Of a DNA stretch of 64,000 bases, positions 30,260 to 40,924 are shown piece after piece. The position numbers and the translations under genes are program-made. Position 1 is the stretch's first letter. Every line of letters begins with the position of its first letter. The notes beneath the pieces are model-generated. The model was not told the DNA's origin. It saw only the letters and a list, made by a program, of their open reading frames with translations, and ran no database searches. The stretch comes from Sedimentisphaerales bacterium (GTDB taxonomy: Bacteria > Planctomycetota > Phycisphaerae > Sedimentisphaerales > Anaerobacaceae): positions 1-64,000 of the forward strand of contig JAFGRL010000190.1 of the NCBI GenBank assembly GCA_016935195.1. Direction: 5' to 3'.

Positions 30260-31873
30260 TTATTTCTTCATATTTAGGCCGATTTTAGGAAGGGGACCTG
30301 CCCTAAATTCTGCTTGCAACGCTCCTTTGTCGCTCATCTGCTTTAAAATACCTATAAGCTCAACATAGGAAATATTTAGTCCGCGGTGTTGCTGTTCGGC
30401 TTTTTTAACAGGTTCTTCGCAAAGTATCTGGATTATGTCAGATAGCGCGAAAGAGCTTTTCAATTGGATTGGCCTGGCCTCGGGGTTAGTTGGGTGTTTA
30501 CGCATTATTGAAACATGTTGTTGGTCAGATGAGGCATTAATTGTAATATCTCCATCAGTTGATTGAACAAAAATATTGTCCTTGCAATATATAGGCCCGC
30601 CAAACAGGGCTATCCTTGGCTGACCACTGCGGGCGACAAAAATCGCTTTCTGTGTTGTCTGTGCAATCTGCTCCAGGTAGAAACTGCGTCCAATCGGCTG
30701 TTGAGTTATTACTATGTCGTCGAGCCTTCGCAACTGCTCGTACGCAGCCAGTCTGATACTAAAATCCTCATCTCGAAGCAACATTCTTGAAATTGCAGAT
30801 GCGTCGTTACGGCTTCCCGCTGTAGTTATGGCCTTTAAGGCTTCGATACGATAAAGTGAGTTTTTATCTAAAGCTATTGTCCTGAGAATATCCAGGCCCT
30901 TGTCGCTGCCTAAGTTAAGCGTACATCTGGCCGCTCTTAGACGCACCTGTTCTTCGGAAGAGTTCAGCAAAGCAGACAATTTTTCCAGGCTCTTTGTGCC
31001 TATTGCTTCGAGAATTATTTCACTTTCCTGCTTTTGCTCTAAAGCAGCAAGACTCCTTATAAAGCGGTTCACTCTCCGTTTAGTCAGCTCAGGATTCTCC
31101 GCCAAATACATCGACTTGATTAATGAAACCAGTCTGTGCTTGCGCGATTTATATTTTGGCGGCACCTGCAGTTGAATCTGCCCGGGCAGGACAGCCTTGG
31201 CCGTACCTGGACCCAAACGCTCATTTAGCCTGTAGCTTATCTCGCTGGTGAGCTTATAATCGGGCTTGTCAAGCACCAGAGACAATCTGTACTCATCCAG
31301 TGCCTTTGCCCCGCCGAGAATATAACCAGATGTCTTTTCTTTAACTGGGGCCTCGAGTGTGTCAAAAAAAACAGGACCTTCTGCATAGGCCAAAACTTTC
31401 AGGCCCATACCGAGTCGTCCGGCAGCCTTAAGTTCAGCACCATAGAGCCAGCCGCCTTGTAGCGAGGTTGTTTGTGTGCCCGGCACCGTTGATACTCTCA
31501 AATCAAAGTGCTCGTCTTTGCAGATGCCGCCCGGCATCATTCCCTGAACCAGCACTACAGCAGTATCGCTGCTGTTGATGAGTGCCTCGGCGTCCAGTTG
31601 AGGCGATTTCGAAAGTATATATTGACTCAGATATACCCTAATCTCAGGGGGACAGTCAGATGAGCCGGCACCTCTCAAACCTCCTACCAATCCGTACCCC
31701 TCAACAGCAATGTAAGCTGGAAATGGAACTTCAGCTAATGAGCCTATTTGGGCGCCCAGGTCATTCTGCGATGCAGGCTCTTGAGTTCGTAATGCCCTGC
31801 TGCAGCCTGATAAGACCAAAATGATAATCGGGATAGTAATTGCAAAGGCACAAATTTTTTGACGAATTGACAT
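30260..31873 (-). CDS. Lipoprotein with FlgI (P-ring)-like domain and HEAT-like repeats
   Basis: Lipobox LVLSGC; VEGYGLVGGLRGAGSSD, AVVLVQGMMPGGICKDEHFDLRVSTVPGTQTTSLQGGWLYGAELK resembles FlgI; then LLNSSEEQVRLRAARCTLNLGSDKGLDIL HEAT-like units. Confidence 0.7.
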   Translation of the reverse strand: MSIRQKICAFAITIPIIILVLSGCSRALRTQEPASQNDLGAQIGSLAEVPFPAYIAVEGYGLVGGLRGAGSSDCPPEIRVYLSQYILSKSPQLDAEALINSSDTAVVLVQGMMPGGICKDEHFDLRVSTVPGTQTTSLQGGWLYGAELKAAGRLGMGLKVLAYAEGPVFFDTLEAPVKEKTSGYILGGAKALDEYRLSLVLDKPDYKLTSEISYRLNERLGPGTAKAVLPGQIQLQVPPKYKSRKHRLVSLIKSMYLAENPELTKRRVNRFIRSLAALEQKQESEIILEAIGTKSLEKLSALLNSSEEQVRLRAARCTLNLGSDKGLDILRTIALDKNSLYRIEALKAITTAGSRNDASAISRMLLRDEDFSIRLAAYEQLRRLDDIVITQQPIGRSFYLEQIAQTTQKAIFVARSGQPRIALFGGPIYCKDNIFVQSTDGDITINASSDQQHVSIMRKHPTNPEARPIQLKSSFALSDIIQILCEEPVKKAEQQHRGLNISYVELIGILKQMSDKGALQAEFRAGPLPKIGLNMKK

Positions 31874-32567
31874 GAAAAATAAAGCTCTTAAAAAAGTCAT
31901 TGATATTCAATAATTTAACTCAGAATACTATTTCCTGTCAATGTATTCGTCAAGTGCAATTTAATGACATATATAAAAGACTGAACCGAATCCTCCTTCT
32001 TTCAGCCAATCTTTTACGAATCGTGATAAGTTATGGGCCAATGAATAAGGTCAGTAGGTTTCTAAATAAACAAGTCAGGTTCCTCAGCAGTACTAAAACA
32101 AAAAACCAGTGCAGGCAGTGGTCAAACGTTGAGTCTTTTGAAGCGGAATTAAATAAAATCGTAGGCCAGGCTGGTGGTGTAGAACGAGTTTTTATAAGAT
32201 TATCGTTAGAATTGTCAGATGAGCCTGACTCCATATATTTCGGCCAGAGAGCCAATTTTTTGCAAAAATTTGGGCGAAAAATACCGTTTAGACGGATATT
32301 AGAAATGTCGTGTATCTGTCAAGTTGGCGTGATAGCAAGTGGTTTTTGTGCCAAAATATGTGGGTTTTGGGGCGTACAGATTGGGGGCGGCTCGCCTCCG
32401 GGCAAATTTTACTATGCGTAATTCTTTGTTGTTAAAGCACTTATGGTTAACAAGTCGAAGAGGGGCAATAAGGGGGCAGAAGCTGGTATATCTTTTGCTA
32501 ATTTAGTTGTATATTAGGCAAAAAACCTAACATTGGTCTAATGAAAATAAATAGGAGATTAGAAACT

Positions 32568-34235
32568 ATGGCAGTTAAAGAACTTGTGTTTGAAGCTGAT
32601 GCCCGGTCGGCGCTTCTGGCTGGTGTGGAGAAGCTGGCCTCGGCAGTAAGGTCGACATTGGGGCCGAGGGGACGAAATGCGGTAATTGATAAGAGCTGGG
32701 CAGGGCCAACGGTAACCAAGGATGGTGTGACGGTAGCAGAAGAGATCGAGCTTGTGGATAAGAGTGAAAACCTTGGCGCAAAACTTGTCAGGGAAGCGGC
32801 GAGCAAGACCTCAAAAGTTGCCGGTGATGGGACGACCACGGCAATAGTGCTTGCCGAAGCGATGTTCAAGGAAGCTTACAAGTCCCGGGCAGCCGGTGCC
32901 GATGCAATGGCTCTGGCCAGGGGGATGCAGCAGGCTGCCAGTGTGGTAACGGACAAATTGGCATCCCTTGCCAAGCCGATAAATATTACCAGGAGCGATG
33001 ATATAGTTAACGTTGCGTCGGTTTCGGCAAACAATGATGTGGAAATTGGCAAGACTATGGCTAAAGCTTTCCAGCAGGTCGGCAAAGATGGCGTGATTAC
33101 GGTAGAGGAGGGAAAGAGCCTGGAGACAACAGTCGATTTTGTTGAGGGGATGCAGTTTGACCGAGGGTATCTTTCGCCGCACTTTGTCACCGATTCCGAT
33201 AACATGGTCTGTGAGCTGGAGAAGCCTTTCATACTTGTTTATGAGGAAAAGATCAGCAGCGTTACCAAACTTGTGCCGCTTCTGGAGAAGATTACAAAGG
33301 CAAAGAGGCCCCTGCTTATAATTGCTGAAGATGTTGAGAGTGAAGCACTGGCAACCCTCGTGGTCAACAAATTAAAGGGTGTGATACAGACCGCAGCGGT
33401 TAAGGCACCGGGCTATGGTGACAGACGCAAGGCCATTTGTGAAGATATTGCGATTCTGACAGGAGCTGAGCCGATATTTAAGGATTTGGGGATTGATTTG
33501 GAAAACATAGGTGTCAAGCAGCTTGGTCAGGCCAAAAAGGTAACTATTGACGGCGACAATACTATTATCATTGAAGGTGCCGGCAGTGATAAGGCAATCA
33601 AAGGCAGGATAGAACAGATTAAGAGCGAGATTGAAACGACCACGAGTGATTATGACCGAGAGAAGCTGGCCGAGCGCCTTGCGAAATTGACCGGCGGTGT
33701 TGCACAGATAAATGTTGGAGCGGTAAGTGAAGCAGAGATGAAAGAAAAAAAGGCAAGGATAGAAGATGCGCTTCACGCTACACGGGCAGCTATTGAAGAG
33801 GGAATCGTCCCGGGCGGCGGCGTAGCTCTTGTTCGGTGCATTGAGGCGGTTAAGAAACTTAAATTAGAAGGTGACGAACAAACAGGCGCCGATATAGTGG
33901 CCAAAGCGCTTTCGATGCCCTGCTATTACATAGCTGCCAACGCCGGCGCAACTCCAAATATTGTTGTGAATAATGTTAAAGAAGGCAAAAGTGGATACGG
34001 CTATAACGCGGACAAGGACAGATATGAGGATTTGCTGAATGCTGGTGTGCTTGACCCGGCAAAGGTAACTCGAACGGCTTTGCAGAATGCAATTAGCGTG
34101 GCGACACTGCTTTTGACTGCCGATTGTCTGATTACAGAAAAACCAAAGGACAAAGAGGAGATGTCGCCTGCTCCGGGAATGGGCGGCGGTATGGGGGGCA
34201 TGGGAGGAGGAATGGGAGGCATGAATATGATGTGA
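32568..34235 (+). CDS. groEL: Chaperonin GroEL (copy 1, with GGM-rich tail)
   Basis: VKSTLGPRGRN-type motif, VTKDGVTVAEEIEL, AGDGTTTA, C-term GMGGGMGGMGGGMGGMNMM; SD AGGAG before 32568. Confidence 0.96.
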   Translation: MAVKELVFEADARSALLAGVEKLASAVRSTLGPRGRNAVIDKSWAGPTVTKDGVTVAEEIELVDKSENLGAKLVREAASKTSKVAGDGTTTAIVLAEAMFKEAYKSRAAGADAMALARGMQQAASVVTDKLASLAKPINITRSDDIVNVASVSANNDVEIGKTMAKAFQQVGKDGVITVEEGKSLETTVDFVEGMQFDRGYLSPHFVTDSDNMVCELEKPFILVYEEKISSVTKLVPLLEKITKAKRPLLIIAEDVESEALATLVVNKLKGVIQTAAVKAPGYGDRRKAICEDIAILTGAEPIFKDLGIDLENIGVKQLGQAKKVTIDGDNTIIIEGAGSDKAIKGRIEQIKSEIETTTSDYDREKLAERLAKLTGGVAQINVGAVSEAEMKEKKARIEDALHATRAAIEEGIVPGGGVALVRCIEAVKKLKLEGDEQTGADIVAKALSMPCYYIAANAGATPNIVVNNVKEGKSGYGYNADKDRYEDLLNAGVLDPAKVTRTALQNAISVATLLLTADCLITEKPKDKEEMSPAPGMGGGMGGMGGGMGGMNMM

Positions 34236-34312
34236 TCGCGGCGTAAAGATAAACGGATTTAGAACGCGCAGCCTTACGATATAAGCAGAAACATCGAAAA
34301 GGAGTAAAGATT

Positions 34313-34603
34313 ATGAAGTTGAAACCTTTGGATAACCGAGTGGTGATAAAACAGTTGGAGGCAGAGGAAAAGACTGCGGGCGGAATCATATTGCCGGATA
34401 CAGCCAAAGAAAAGCCGCAGGTGGGCAGGATAACAGCAGTTGGCCCCGGCAAATTGCTCGATGACGGCAAAAGAAGCAGTATGAATGTGAAAAAGAACGA
34501 TGAGGTTATTTACGCGAAGTACCTTGGAAATGACGTGGAGATTGATGGGCAAAAGTACATCATTCTGCGAGAAGATGACATTTTGGGTGTGGTCGAGAGA
34601 TAG
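34313..34603 (+). CDS. groES: Co-chaperonin GroES
   Basis: MKLKPLDNRVVIKQLEAEEKTAGGIILPDTAKEKPQVGRITAVGPGK. Confidence 0.97.
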   Translation: MKLKPLDNRVVIKQLEAEEKTAGGIILPDTAKEKPQVGRITAVGPGKLLDDGKRSSMNVKKNDEVIYAKYLGNDVEIDGQKYIILREDDILGVVER

Positions 34604-34647
34604 TCAATTAAAGGTAATATTTAAAATTTCAATAAGAGGTAACAGAA

Positions 34648-36270
34648 ATGGCAAAACAATTAATGTTTGACGAAACTGCACGAAAGCACCTAAAAGACGG
34701 CTTGGGCCAGTTGTCGGCTGCAGTTAAGGTGACGCTTGGGCCGACCGGCAGGAATGTTATTCTTCAGAAGAGCTGGGGCTCGCCGAAGGTAACAAAGGAC
34801 GGCGTCTCGGTTAGCAAAGAGATTGAACTGCCGGAGCCGTTTAAGAATATGGGAGCTAAGATGGTCAACCAGGTCGCAAGCAAGACCAGCGACGTCGTCG
34901 GAGACGGCACGACCACTTCTACCGTTCTTGCAGAAGCAATATATAACGAAGGCTTAAAATATGTTACAGCCGGTATCAATCCTATGGCGATACAGAGGGG
35001 AATTAATAAAGCGGTCGAAGCTGCTACTGATTTCATCGAGTCGGTCAGCGTTGCCGTTAAAGGTCACGACGACATCGCAAAAGTCGGCACTATAAGCGCC
35101 AACGGCGACAGTAGTGTTGGTGAAATACTTGCAGATGCAATTGATAAGGTCGGCAAGGAAGGCGTCATAGAAGTTGAGGAAGGCAAAGGGCTGGAGAATG
35201 AACTGGAAGTAGTTGAAGGTATGCAGTTCGACAGGGGTTATATATCTCCATACTTTATGACCAACGCCGAGACGCTTGAAGCGATTCTTGAGGATGTTTA
35301 CATACTGCTGCACGAGAAGAAGATATCGAACATTCGCGAGTTTGTGCCGCTGCTTGAGAAAACTGCGCAGGTCGGAAAGCCTCTACTTGTAATTGCAGAG
35401 GATATCGAGGGTGAGGCTCTTGCAGCATTAGTGATAAATCGCCTGCAGGGAGTTTTGAAGGTTTGTGCGGTCAAGGCTCCGGGTTTTGGTGAACGCAGAA
35501 AGGCAACGATGGGCGATATTGCTGTTTTGACCGGCGGAGAGATGATAAGTGAAGATTTAGGTGTCAAGCTTGAGAGTGTGCAGCTTTCGCAGTTGGGCCG
35601 GGCAAAAAAGGTTGTTATTGGCAAGGAAACGACAACAATTATCGAAGGAGCAGGCACGGCCAAAGATATAAAAGCTCGCTGCGAGCAGATACGCAACCAG
35701 ATCGAAAAAACTACCAGCGATTACGACAGAGAGAAGCTGGCCGAGCGTCTTGCGAAGCTAAGCGGAGGCGTTGCGGTAATAAAAGCCGGAGCAACAACAG
35801 AAACGGAGATGAAAGCAAAGAAGGATCTGCTTGATGATGCTCTTCATGCAACCAGGGCTGCCAGCGAGGAAGGGATTGTAGCCGGTGGTGGTGTTGTCTT
35901 CCTTCGTGCGATAGCTGAAGTCGACAAGACAAGAGCAAAAGCCAAAGGCGATGAGAAGATAGGGTGCGATATTGTCAGCTCGGCCTTAAAGGCCCCTACC
36001 GCTCAGATAGTTGAGAACTCAGGCGGTCATGGCGATGTAGTAGTTGTTCAGTTGCTGGAAAAGCTTTCGAAACAGAAAACAATAGGTTATGACGCCAACA
36101 CAGGCCAATTTGTGGATATGTTCAAGGCCGGCATCATAGACCCTGCCAAGGTAGCTCGCACGGCCCTTCAAAATGCCGCCAGCGTTGCCGGATTAATGCT
36201 GACAACCAATGTATTGATAACAGAACTGAAAGAAAAAGATGAAGAGCCAATAGACGGTGCGGTACGGTAA
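34648..36270 (+). CDS. groEL: Chaperonin GroEL (copy 2, no GGM tail)
   Basis: [36 protein letters not shown]; ends [10 protein letters not shown]. Confidence 0.96.
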   Translation: MAKQLMFDETARKHLKDGLGQLSAAVKVTLGPTGRNVILQKSWGSPKVTKDGVSVSKEIELPEPFKNMGAKMVNQVASKTSDVVGDGTTTSTVLAEAIYNEGLKYVTAGINPMAIQRGINKAVEAATDFIESVSVAVKGHDDIAKVGTISANGDSSVGEILADAIDKVGKEGVIEVEEGKGLENELEVVEGMQFDRGYISPYFMTNAETLEAILEDVYILLHEKKISNIREFVPLLEKTAQVGKPLLVIAEDIEGEALAALVINRLQGVLKVCAVKAPGFGERRKATMGDIAVLTGGEMISEDLGVKLESVQLSQLGRAKKVVIGKETTTIIEGAGTAKDIKARCEQIRNQIEKTTSDYDREKLAERLAKLSGGVAVIKAGATTETEMKAKKDLLDDALHATRAASEEGIVAGGGVVFLRAIAEVDKTRAKAKGDEKIGCDIVSSALKAPTAQIVENSGGHGDVVVVQLLEKLSKQKTIGYDANTGQFVDMFKAGIIDPAKVARTALQNAASVAGLMLTTNVLITELKEKDEEPIDGAVR

Positions 36271-36333
36271 CATTTCGTGTCTCATGCCTGCGGACCTCTG
36301 AGCCACGAGACACAAAACACGAGATGCGAGATA

Positions 36334-37473
36334 ATGGCCAAGCGTGATTACTACGAAGTTTTGGGGTTAGCCAAAAACGCCTCAGCCGATGATATAAAAC
36401 GTGCGTATCGGCGGATGGCGATGAAGTACCACCCCGATAAGAATCCGGGCAACAAGGAGGCAGAAGCCAAATTCAAGGAATGTGCCGAGGCCTATGAGGT
36501 CTTAAGCGACAGCGAAAAACGTCAGCGTTATGACCAGTTTGGGCACGAAGGCCTTCGCGGGATGGGTATGCGCGATTATACGCATATGCGTTGGCAAGAC
36601 ATTGGCAGCATTTTTGAGGATATCCTGGGAGGGTTTGGAGACTTTGGTGATATATTCGGGATGGGCGGACGAAGAACGAGGCAGCGGGGTCCGGCACAAG
36701 GTTATGATTTAGAAACTTCGGTAGTCCTCACTTTGGCCGATGTTGCTAAGGGTACGGAGAAAACCATCGAATTTAGCCGGCAGGATATGTGTGCCGAGTG
36801 CAACGGCTCAGGATGTGCAAAAGGCAGTTCGCCGTCGCGATGTCCGAGCTGTAACGGAAGCGGACAAGTTGCCAAAGGCGGCGGGTTTTTTCAGATGATA
36901 TCGACCTGCCCACGGTGCCGGGGGACGGGTCAGGTTATCACAAATCCCTGCAGGAAATGCGGGGGTACCGGCAGGTCTTCAAAGAAACGGGTTGTCAGTG
37001 TTAAGATACCGCCGGGGGTTCATGAGGGACAAGGAGTTCGGGTAGCCAACGAAGGCGAGCCAGGTCGAAGTGGTGGGCCAAGAGGAGATCTTTACTGTTA
37101 TGTTAGAATTAAGCCTCATCAATTTTTAGAACGTGATGGAAACAACCTGATCGCAGTTGTACCGGTGAGTTTTACTCAGGCAGCCCTTGGAGCTATGATT
37201 GATGTCCCGAGCTTAAACGGAACAAAACAGTTAAAGATTCCTGCAGGGACGCAATATGGCAGTATTTTCAGAATAAAGGGGCAGGGACTTCCGGATATTC
37301 GCTCAAAGCGGCAAGGTGATCAGCTTGTGCAGGTTACTGTTGAGATACCAGCCAAACTTACGAAGGAACAGCAGGATTTGCTGCAGAAATTTGCTCAGAT
37401 AGAGAACAGGAGCGTTTTTCCTAAGACGAGGGATTTCCTGGATAAACTGAAAAAGTATTTCGGTGCCAACTGA
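36334..37473 (+). CDS. dnaJ: Chaperone DnaJ
   Basis: J domain [12 protein letters not shown]...HPD; four CxxCxGxG zinc motifs; start trimmed. Confidence 0.95.
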   Translation: MAKRDYYEVLGLAKNASADDIKRAYRRMAMKYHPDKNPGNKEAEAKFKECAEAYEVLSDSEKRQRYDQFGHEGLRGMGMRDYTHMRWQDIGSIFEDILGGFGDFGDIFGMGGRRTRQRGPAQGYDLETSVVLTLADVAKGTEKTIEFSRQDMCAECNGSGCAKGSSPSRCPSCNGSGQVAKGGGFFQMISTCPRCRGTGQVITNPCRKCGGTGRSSKKRVVSVKIPPGVHEGQGVRVANEGEPGRSGGPRGDLYCYVRIKPHQFLERDGNNLIAVVPVSFTQAALGAMIDVPSLNGTKQLKIPAGTQYGSIFRIKGQGLPDIRSKRQGDQLVQVTVEIPAKLTKEQQDLLQKFAQIENRSVFPKTRDFLDKLKKYFGAN

Positions 37474-38069
37474 TGAGACATAAAAGCAAAGAAAAAACAC
37501 AGGGAAAGGAAAAGCGGATTATCGTGCCCGAGGCAGAGAGAATTGAGGAACCCCGAGAAGAACTGGAGAGTCTGAAAAAAGAGAAGGATGAGCTCTTTGA
37601 GAAGCTTCAGCGCGTAAGTGCCGATTATGACAATTTCCAAAAGAGGACCTCAAAACAGATCCATGACACGTTAGTTTACGAGAAAGAAAGAATAATAAAA
37701 ACATTGCTTCCGGCACTGGATAATTTTGAGCACACGCTGGCCGGCGCTCATTCGGCTGAGAAAGTAGATGTACTCGCCGAAGGCATCAGGATAATTTATG
37801 AACAGATGCTTGATATTTTAAGCTCGCTTAATGTCGAACAGATAAAAGCACTCGGCGAGCAGTTTGACCCCTCTGTGCACCAGGCGATGATGCAGGAAAA
37901 TAAGCCTGAAGAGAAAGAGAATGTTGTGCTCAAAGAGTTCCAGAAAGGCTATAAACTAAACGGGCGGGTAATCCGGCCCAGCAAGGTGGTGGTCAATAAG
38001 CCCCAGGACAAGAAACAGCAAGATAAACAATCTGACAACGATGAGAACAGAAGCGTTCAGCGGGAGTAA
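37473..38069 (+). CDS. grpE: Nucleotide exchange factor GrpE
   Basis: Coiled coil then ADYDNFQKRTSKQ, LLPALDNFEHTL, FDPSVHQAMM, KGYKLNGRVIRPSKVVV; TGATG overlap with dnaJ. Confidence 0.95.
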   Translation: MRHKSKEKTQGKEKRIIVPEAERIEEPREELESLKKEKDELFEKLQRVSADYDNFQKRTSKQIHDTLVYEKERIIKTLLPALDNFEHTLAGAHSAEKVDVLAEGIRIIYEQMLDILSSLNVEQIKALGEQFDPSVHQAMMQENKPEEKENVVLKEFQKGYKLNGRVIRPSKVVVNKPQDKKQQDKQSDNDENRSVQRE

Positions 38070-38074
38070 TTTTT

Positions 38075-38389
38075 GTGCCGACTTACGATTATTTATGTCA
38101 GGAATGTGGTTATGAGTTTGAGCGGTTTCAGTCTATAACTGCCAAGCCAATTCGAAAATGCCCGGAATGCGGCAGCAACAGTGTTAAGAGGTTGATAGGC
38201 TGTGGCTCTGGTGTAATATTCAGAGGAACCGGCTTCTACCAAACCGACTATAGAACAGAAAGTTATAAAAAGGGTCAGAGCAGGCATAAGGAGTCCTCTG
38301 CACAACAAAAGGGCGAAGAAAAAACAGATACAGCGAAAACAAACCAGACAGACAAAACCCAGTCAGAAAGCAAGAAGAAGACAGCCTGA
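38075..38389 (+). CDS. FmdB-family zinc ribbon protein
   Basis: MPTYDYLCQECGYEFERFQSITAKPIRKCPECGSNSVKRLIGCGSGVIFRGTGFYQTDY; GTG start. Confidence 0.9.
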   Translation: MPTYDYLCQECGYEFERFQSITAKPIRKCPECGSNSVKRLIGCGSGVIFRGTGFYQTDYRTESYKKGQSRHKESSAQQKGEEKTDTAKTNQTDKTQSESKKKTA

Positions 38390-38397
38390 GGGCAGAG

Positions 38398-38937
38398 TTA
38401 CTTGACAAGCCTGACAATTTCTTTGAAACGGGGATGCTCGGCGGTTTTAAGCAGTTCAAAAATCACCATTTCAGTTGAAGTGAATTTAGCACCAGCCGCT
38501 TTTATTTTTTCAAGTCCGATGTTTTTATTTTCGATTGTTCTTGACGAAACCGCATCGGCGACGACGTTTACCTCATAGCCTGCCTGCAGCAAATCAATTG
38601 CTGTCTGATAAATACAGACATGGGTTTCTATACCACAGATAAGAACCTGATTGCCAGAGAGAGATTTCAGATGGTCGTTAAACTCCCGGTTTGGCCAGCA
38701 GCTAAATGAGGCTTTATTTATAGGCTCATTGGCGCTTAGAAGCCGGGCTATTTCCGGCACAGTGGGCCCGAGTGCCTCAGGACACTGCTGGCACCACAGT
38801 ATAGGTACTTGGAGTATTTTGACAGCCTTTATTAAAATCTGAATGTTTTTGAACAAAGGTTCCTTTTCATACATCAATTGTGCAAGTTTGCCCTGAACAT
38901 CCACCACAACCAGCGAACAATCCTGTATTCTAAGCAT
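38398..38937 (-). CDS. Isochorismatase-family cysteine hydrolase
   Basis: LVVVDVQGKLAQLM, VLICGIETHVCIYQTAIDLL. Confidence 0.88.
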   Translation of the reverse strand: MLRIQDCSLVVVDVQGKLAQLMYEKEPLFKNIQILIKAVKILQVPILWCQQCPEALGPTVPEIARLLSANEPINKASFSCWPNREFNDHLKSLSGNQVLICGIETHVCIYQTAIDLLQAGYEVNVVADAVSSRTIENKNIGLEKIKAAGAKFTSTEMVIFELLKTAEHPRFKEIVRLVK

Positions 38938-39064
38938 TTTGTATTCCTTTTTTGTTCCAGTGTAACTATGCACGGAGGTTCAACATCGATAGCGCTAAGT
39001 TAAACAATGACATTGCAAGTGTACCCTTGGGGTGGAAAGATATTATAGGAGTAATGTGAAAATG

Positions 39065-40105
39065 TCAATCGCCTGCGCCGATTCCTGTTATGTTAATTGT
39101 AAGATAGACCTCAGCAGCAAGACCAGATCGCCTTTGCTGTTTCTTGGCTGGGATGTCATTAGAAGTGAAGACAGGTTTTGGTATGGCCAGCCGTTCATCG
39201 GTGCTATCGGCGATAGTTGTCAAAATCTCTTTGGCCGGAAGAAGTGCCGTCATATTATTGAGCGCAGTAAAATTCTTTGCCATCTGCACGCAATTTTCGA
39301 GGCTGGCACCGCCGGCAAATTGTCTGAACTGCTCGGAGCTGAGATTTTTCACTATTATTTCCTGCCCCGATTGATCGGCATCGGCCTGAACAGTCAGGGT
39401 TGCAGAATCAAGCTTTGGCCAGATTTGTGCCAGGTCATTGAATAGCAAATTTGCCTCCTTCCGGCTGCATGTAAGTGCATAGCTGTTTTTGCCCTGTCGT
39501 GATGCCAAACTGAGGTATTGCGAAAGTCCATTATCCTGTATTGCTCTGCTTACAAATGAATCAATTGCATCAGCAGCAGCAGCAGATAACCGAAGTTTGC
39601 AAAGCAGCACCGGCTCTGCAGGCCTGACTTTGGCAACCTTCGGCAAAGCAAGAGAAGGTAACTTAACCTCAGGGCTGTCTACTTCAACTGTCGTGGCAGG
39701 TACCTGTAAATCCTGGCCAACGATTGTTGGGCGTTCGACTTTTTCAGGTGCGACAATTGTGTAGACAACAGTACCCAGGATAGCCAACAGCGCTACCATT
39801 GCTGCAACAGAGAGAACTTTTCTGAAAAGAAGGTGCCTTGCCCCTTTTAGTTTGTCAAATTGCCTTTGTGGTTGTTCTGTTGTTTCGATTTGGACGGCAG
39901 CCTTGATTTTCTCTGTGAGCTGTTCGGGAGCTTTGACAAGAGGTAAAGAACCAATCAAAGTCCTGCACTTCTGCAATTGACGAAGCTGCTTTTGAAGCTG
40001 CCGGTCGTGTGCTATCATTCGCTGGGCTTGGATTCGCTCTCTGGGCGCAAGCTCATCGTCAAGTAAGCTATTTAGAAACTCATTTATATTTGGAATGTCT
40101 TTCAT
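39065..40105 (-). CDS. Membrane anti-sigma-like protein partnered with ECF sigma
   Basis: INEFLNSLLDDELAPRERIQAQRMIAHD; central TM; immediately follows the sigma factor gene. Confidence 0.75.
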   Translation of the reverse strand: MKDIPNINEFLNSLLDDELAPRERIQAQRMIAHDRQLQKQLRQLQKCRTLIGSLPLVKAPEQLTEKIKAAVQIETTEQPQRQFDKLKGARHLLFRKVLSVAAMVALLAILGTVVYTIVAPEKVERPTIVGQDLQVPATTVEVDSPEVKLPSLALPKVAKVRPAEPVLLCKLRLSAAAADAIDSFVSRAIQDNGLSQYLSLASRQGKNSYALTCSRKEANLLFNDLAQIWPKLDSATLTVQADADQSGQEIIVKNLSSEQFRQFAGGASLENCVQMAKNFTALNNMTALLPAKEILTTIADSTDERLAIPKPVFTSNDIPAKKQQRRSGLAAEVYLTINITGIGAGD

Positions 40106-40713
40106 TACAGGAAAGCCTCCAATTTTTCTCTTAGAGCATTTCTGGCTCTGCTTAGCCTGCTCTTGACCGTACCAAGTTCCAGCCCAAGTATTTGAGCAAT
40201 CTGGGCATAATTCATACCTTCAATATCCCGAAGCACAATTAAGACTCGCATGCTTTCATCAAGGTTCATCAGCATCTGAATAAGAAGCCGGCATAATTCC
40301 TTGTTTGCCGCCACTGCTGACGGGTCAATGGAGCTGTCGTCGGCTAACAGCTCTTTTAACGTCTGCCTCGGCTTTCCTGAACTACTGTCAATCTGTGTAT
40401 CAAGTGAACTAATCGACAGCCTCATATCCCGCTGACAGTAGTTCAGAGTTAAATTAACCGCTATTCTAAAGAGCCACGTATAAAAGCTGCTTCTTGCCTG
40501 AAAGTTGCCGATATTCTTTATTACTTTGACAAACGTATCCTGTGTCAGTTCCGCAGCATCATCAACATTTCCACACATCCTCAAAATGACGTTATATATG
40601 CGGTGTTGATATTTAAGTATAAGCCGCTCTGTTGCTTCCGAATCTCCCTGCCGGCTCAGTTCAACCAGCACAGAGTCATTGACACCAACATTTTCAGTTG
40701 TACGCTGCCCCAA
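40105..40713 (-). CDS. ECF-type RNA polymerase sigma factor
   Basis: DDAAELTQDTFVKVIKNIGNFQARSSFYTWLFRIAVNLTLNYCQR; IEGMNYAQIAQILGLELGTVKSRLSRARNALREKL. Confidence 0.94.
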   Translation of the reverse strand: MGQRTTENVGVNDSVLVELSRQGDSEATERLILKYQHRIYNVILRMCGNVDDAAELTQDTFVKVIKNIGNFQARSSFYTWLFRIAVNLTLNYCQRDMRLSISSLDTQIDSSSGKPRQTLKELLADDSSIDPSAVAANKELCRLLIQMLMNLDESMRVLIVLRDIEGMNYAQIAQILGLELGTVKSRLSRARNALREKLEAFL

Positions 40714-40924
40714 AGCAGTTTCCTTATATTTAGACCAGTTCGTCCTCTAAAAGTTCCGCTAAAAATTACAACAAAAAAGCCTTATAACAGGTATGATTGC
40801 AGATTAGAGGCCGAGAATCAATTCAATTCAGTAATAAAGGTGAAATATGGCAGTGCGGCAAAGACGCTTTCTTCAGCATTTTCCGCACTCGCTGAGACTG
40901 TGGTATTGCTAATGGAAGAGCCTT

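Noticed and set aside
31900-32421. 173-aa plus-strand ORF upstream of groEL
   Set aside because: No clear start or SD and no recognised family; the C-terminal part overlaps G-rich sequence similar to noncoding DNA at 63.2 kb. Left uncalled rather than excluded
32422-32567. CIRCE operator (TTAGCACTC-N9-GAGTGCTAA) upstream of groEL
   Set aside because: Read through and not found; only a short TTAGGcaaaaaaCCTAA inverted repeat is present
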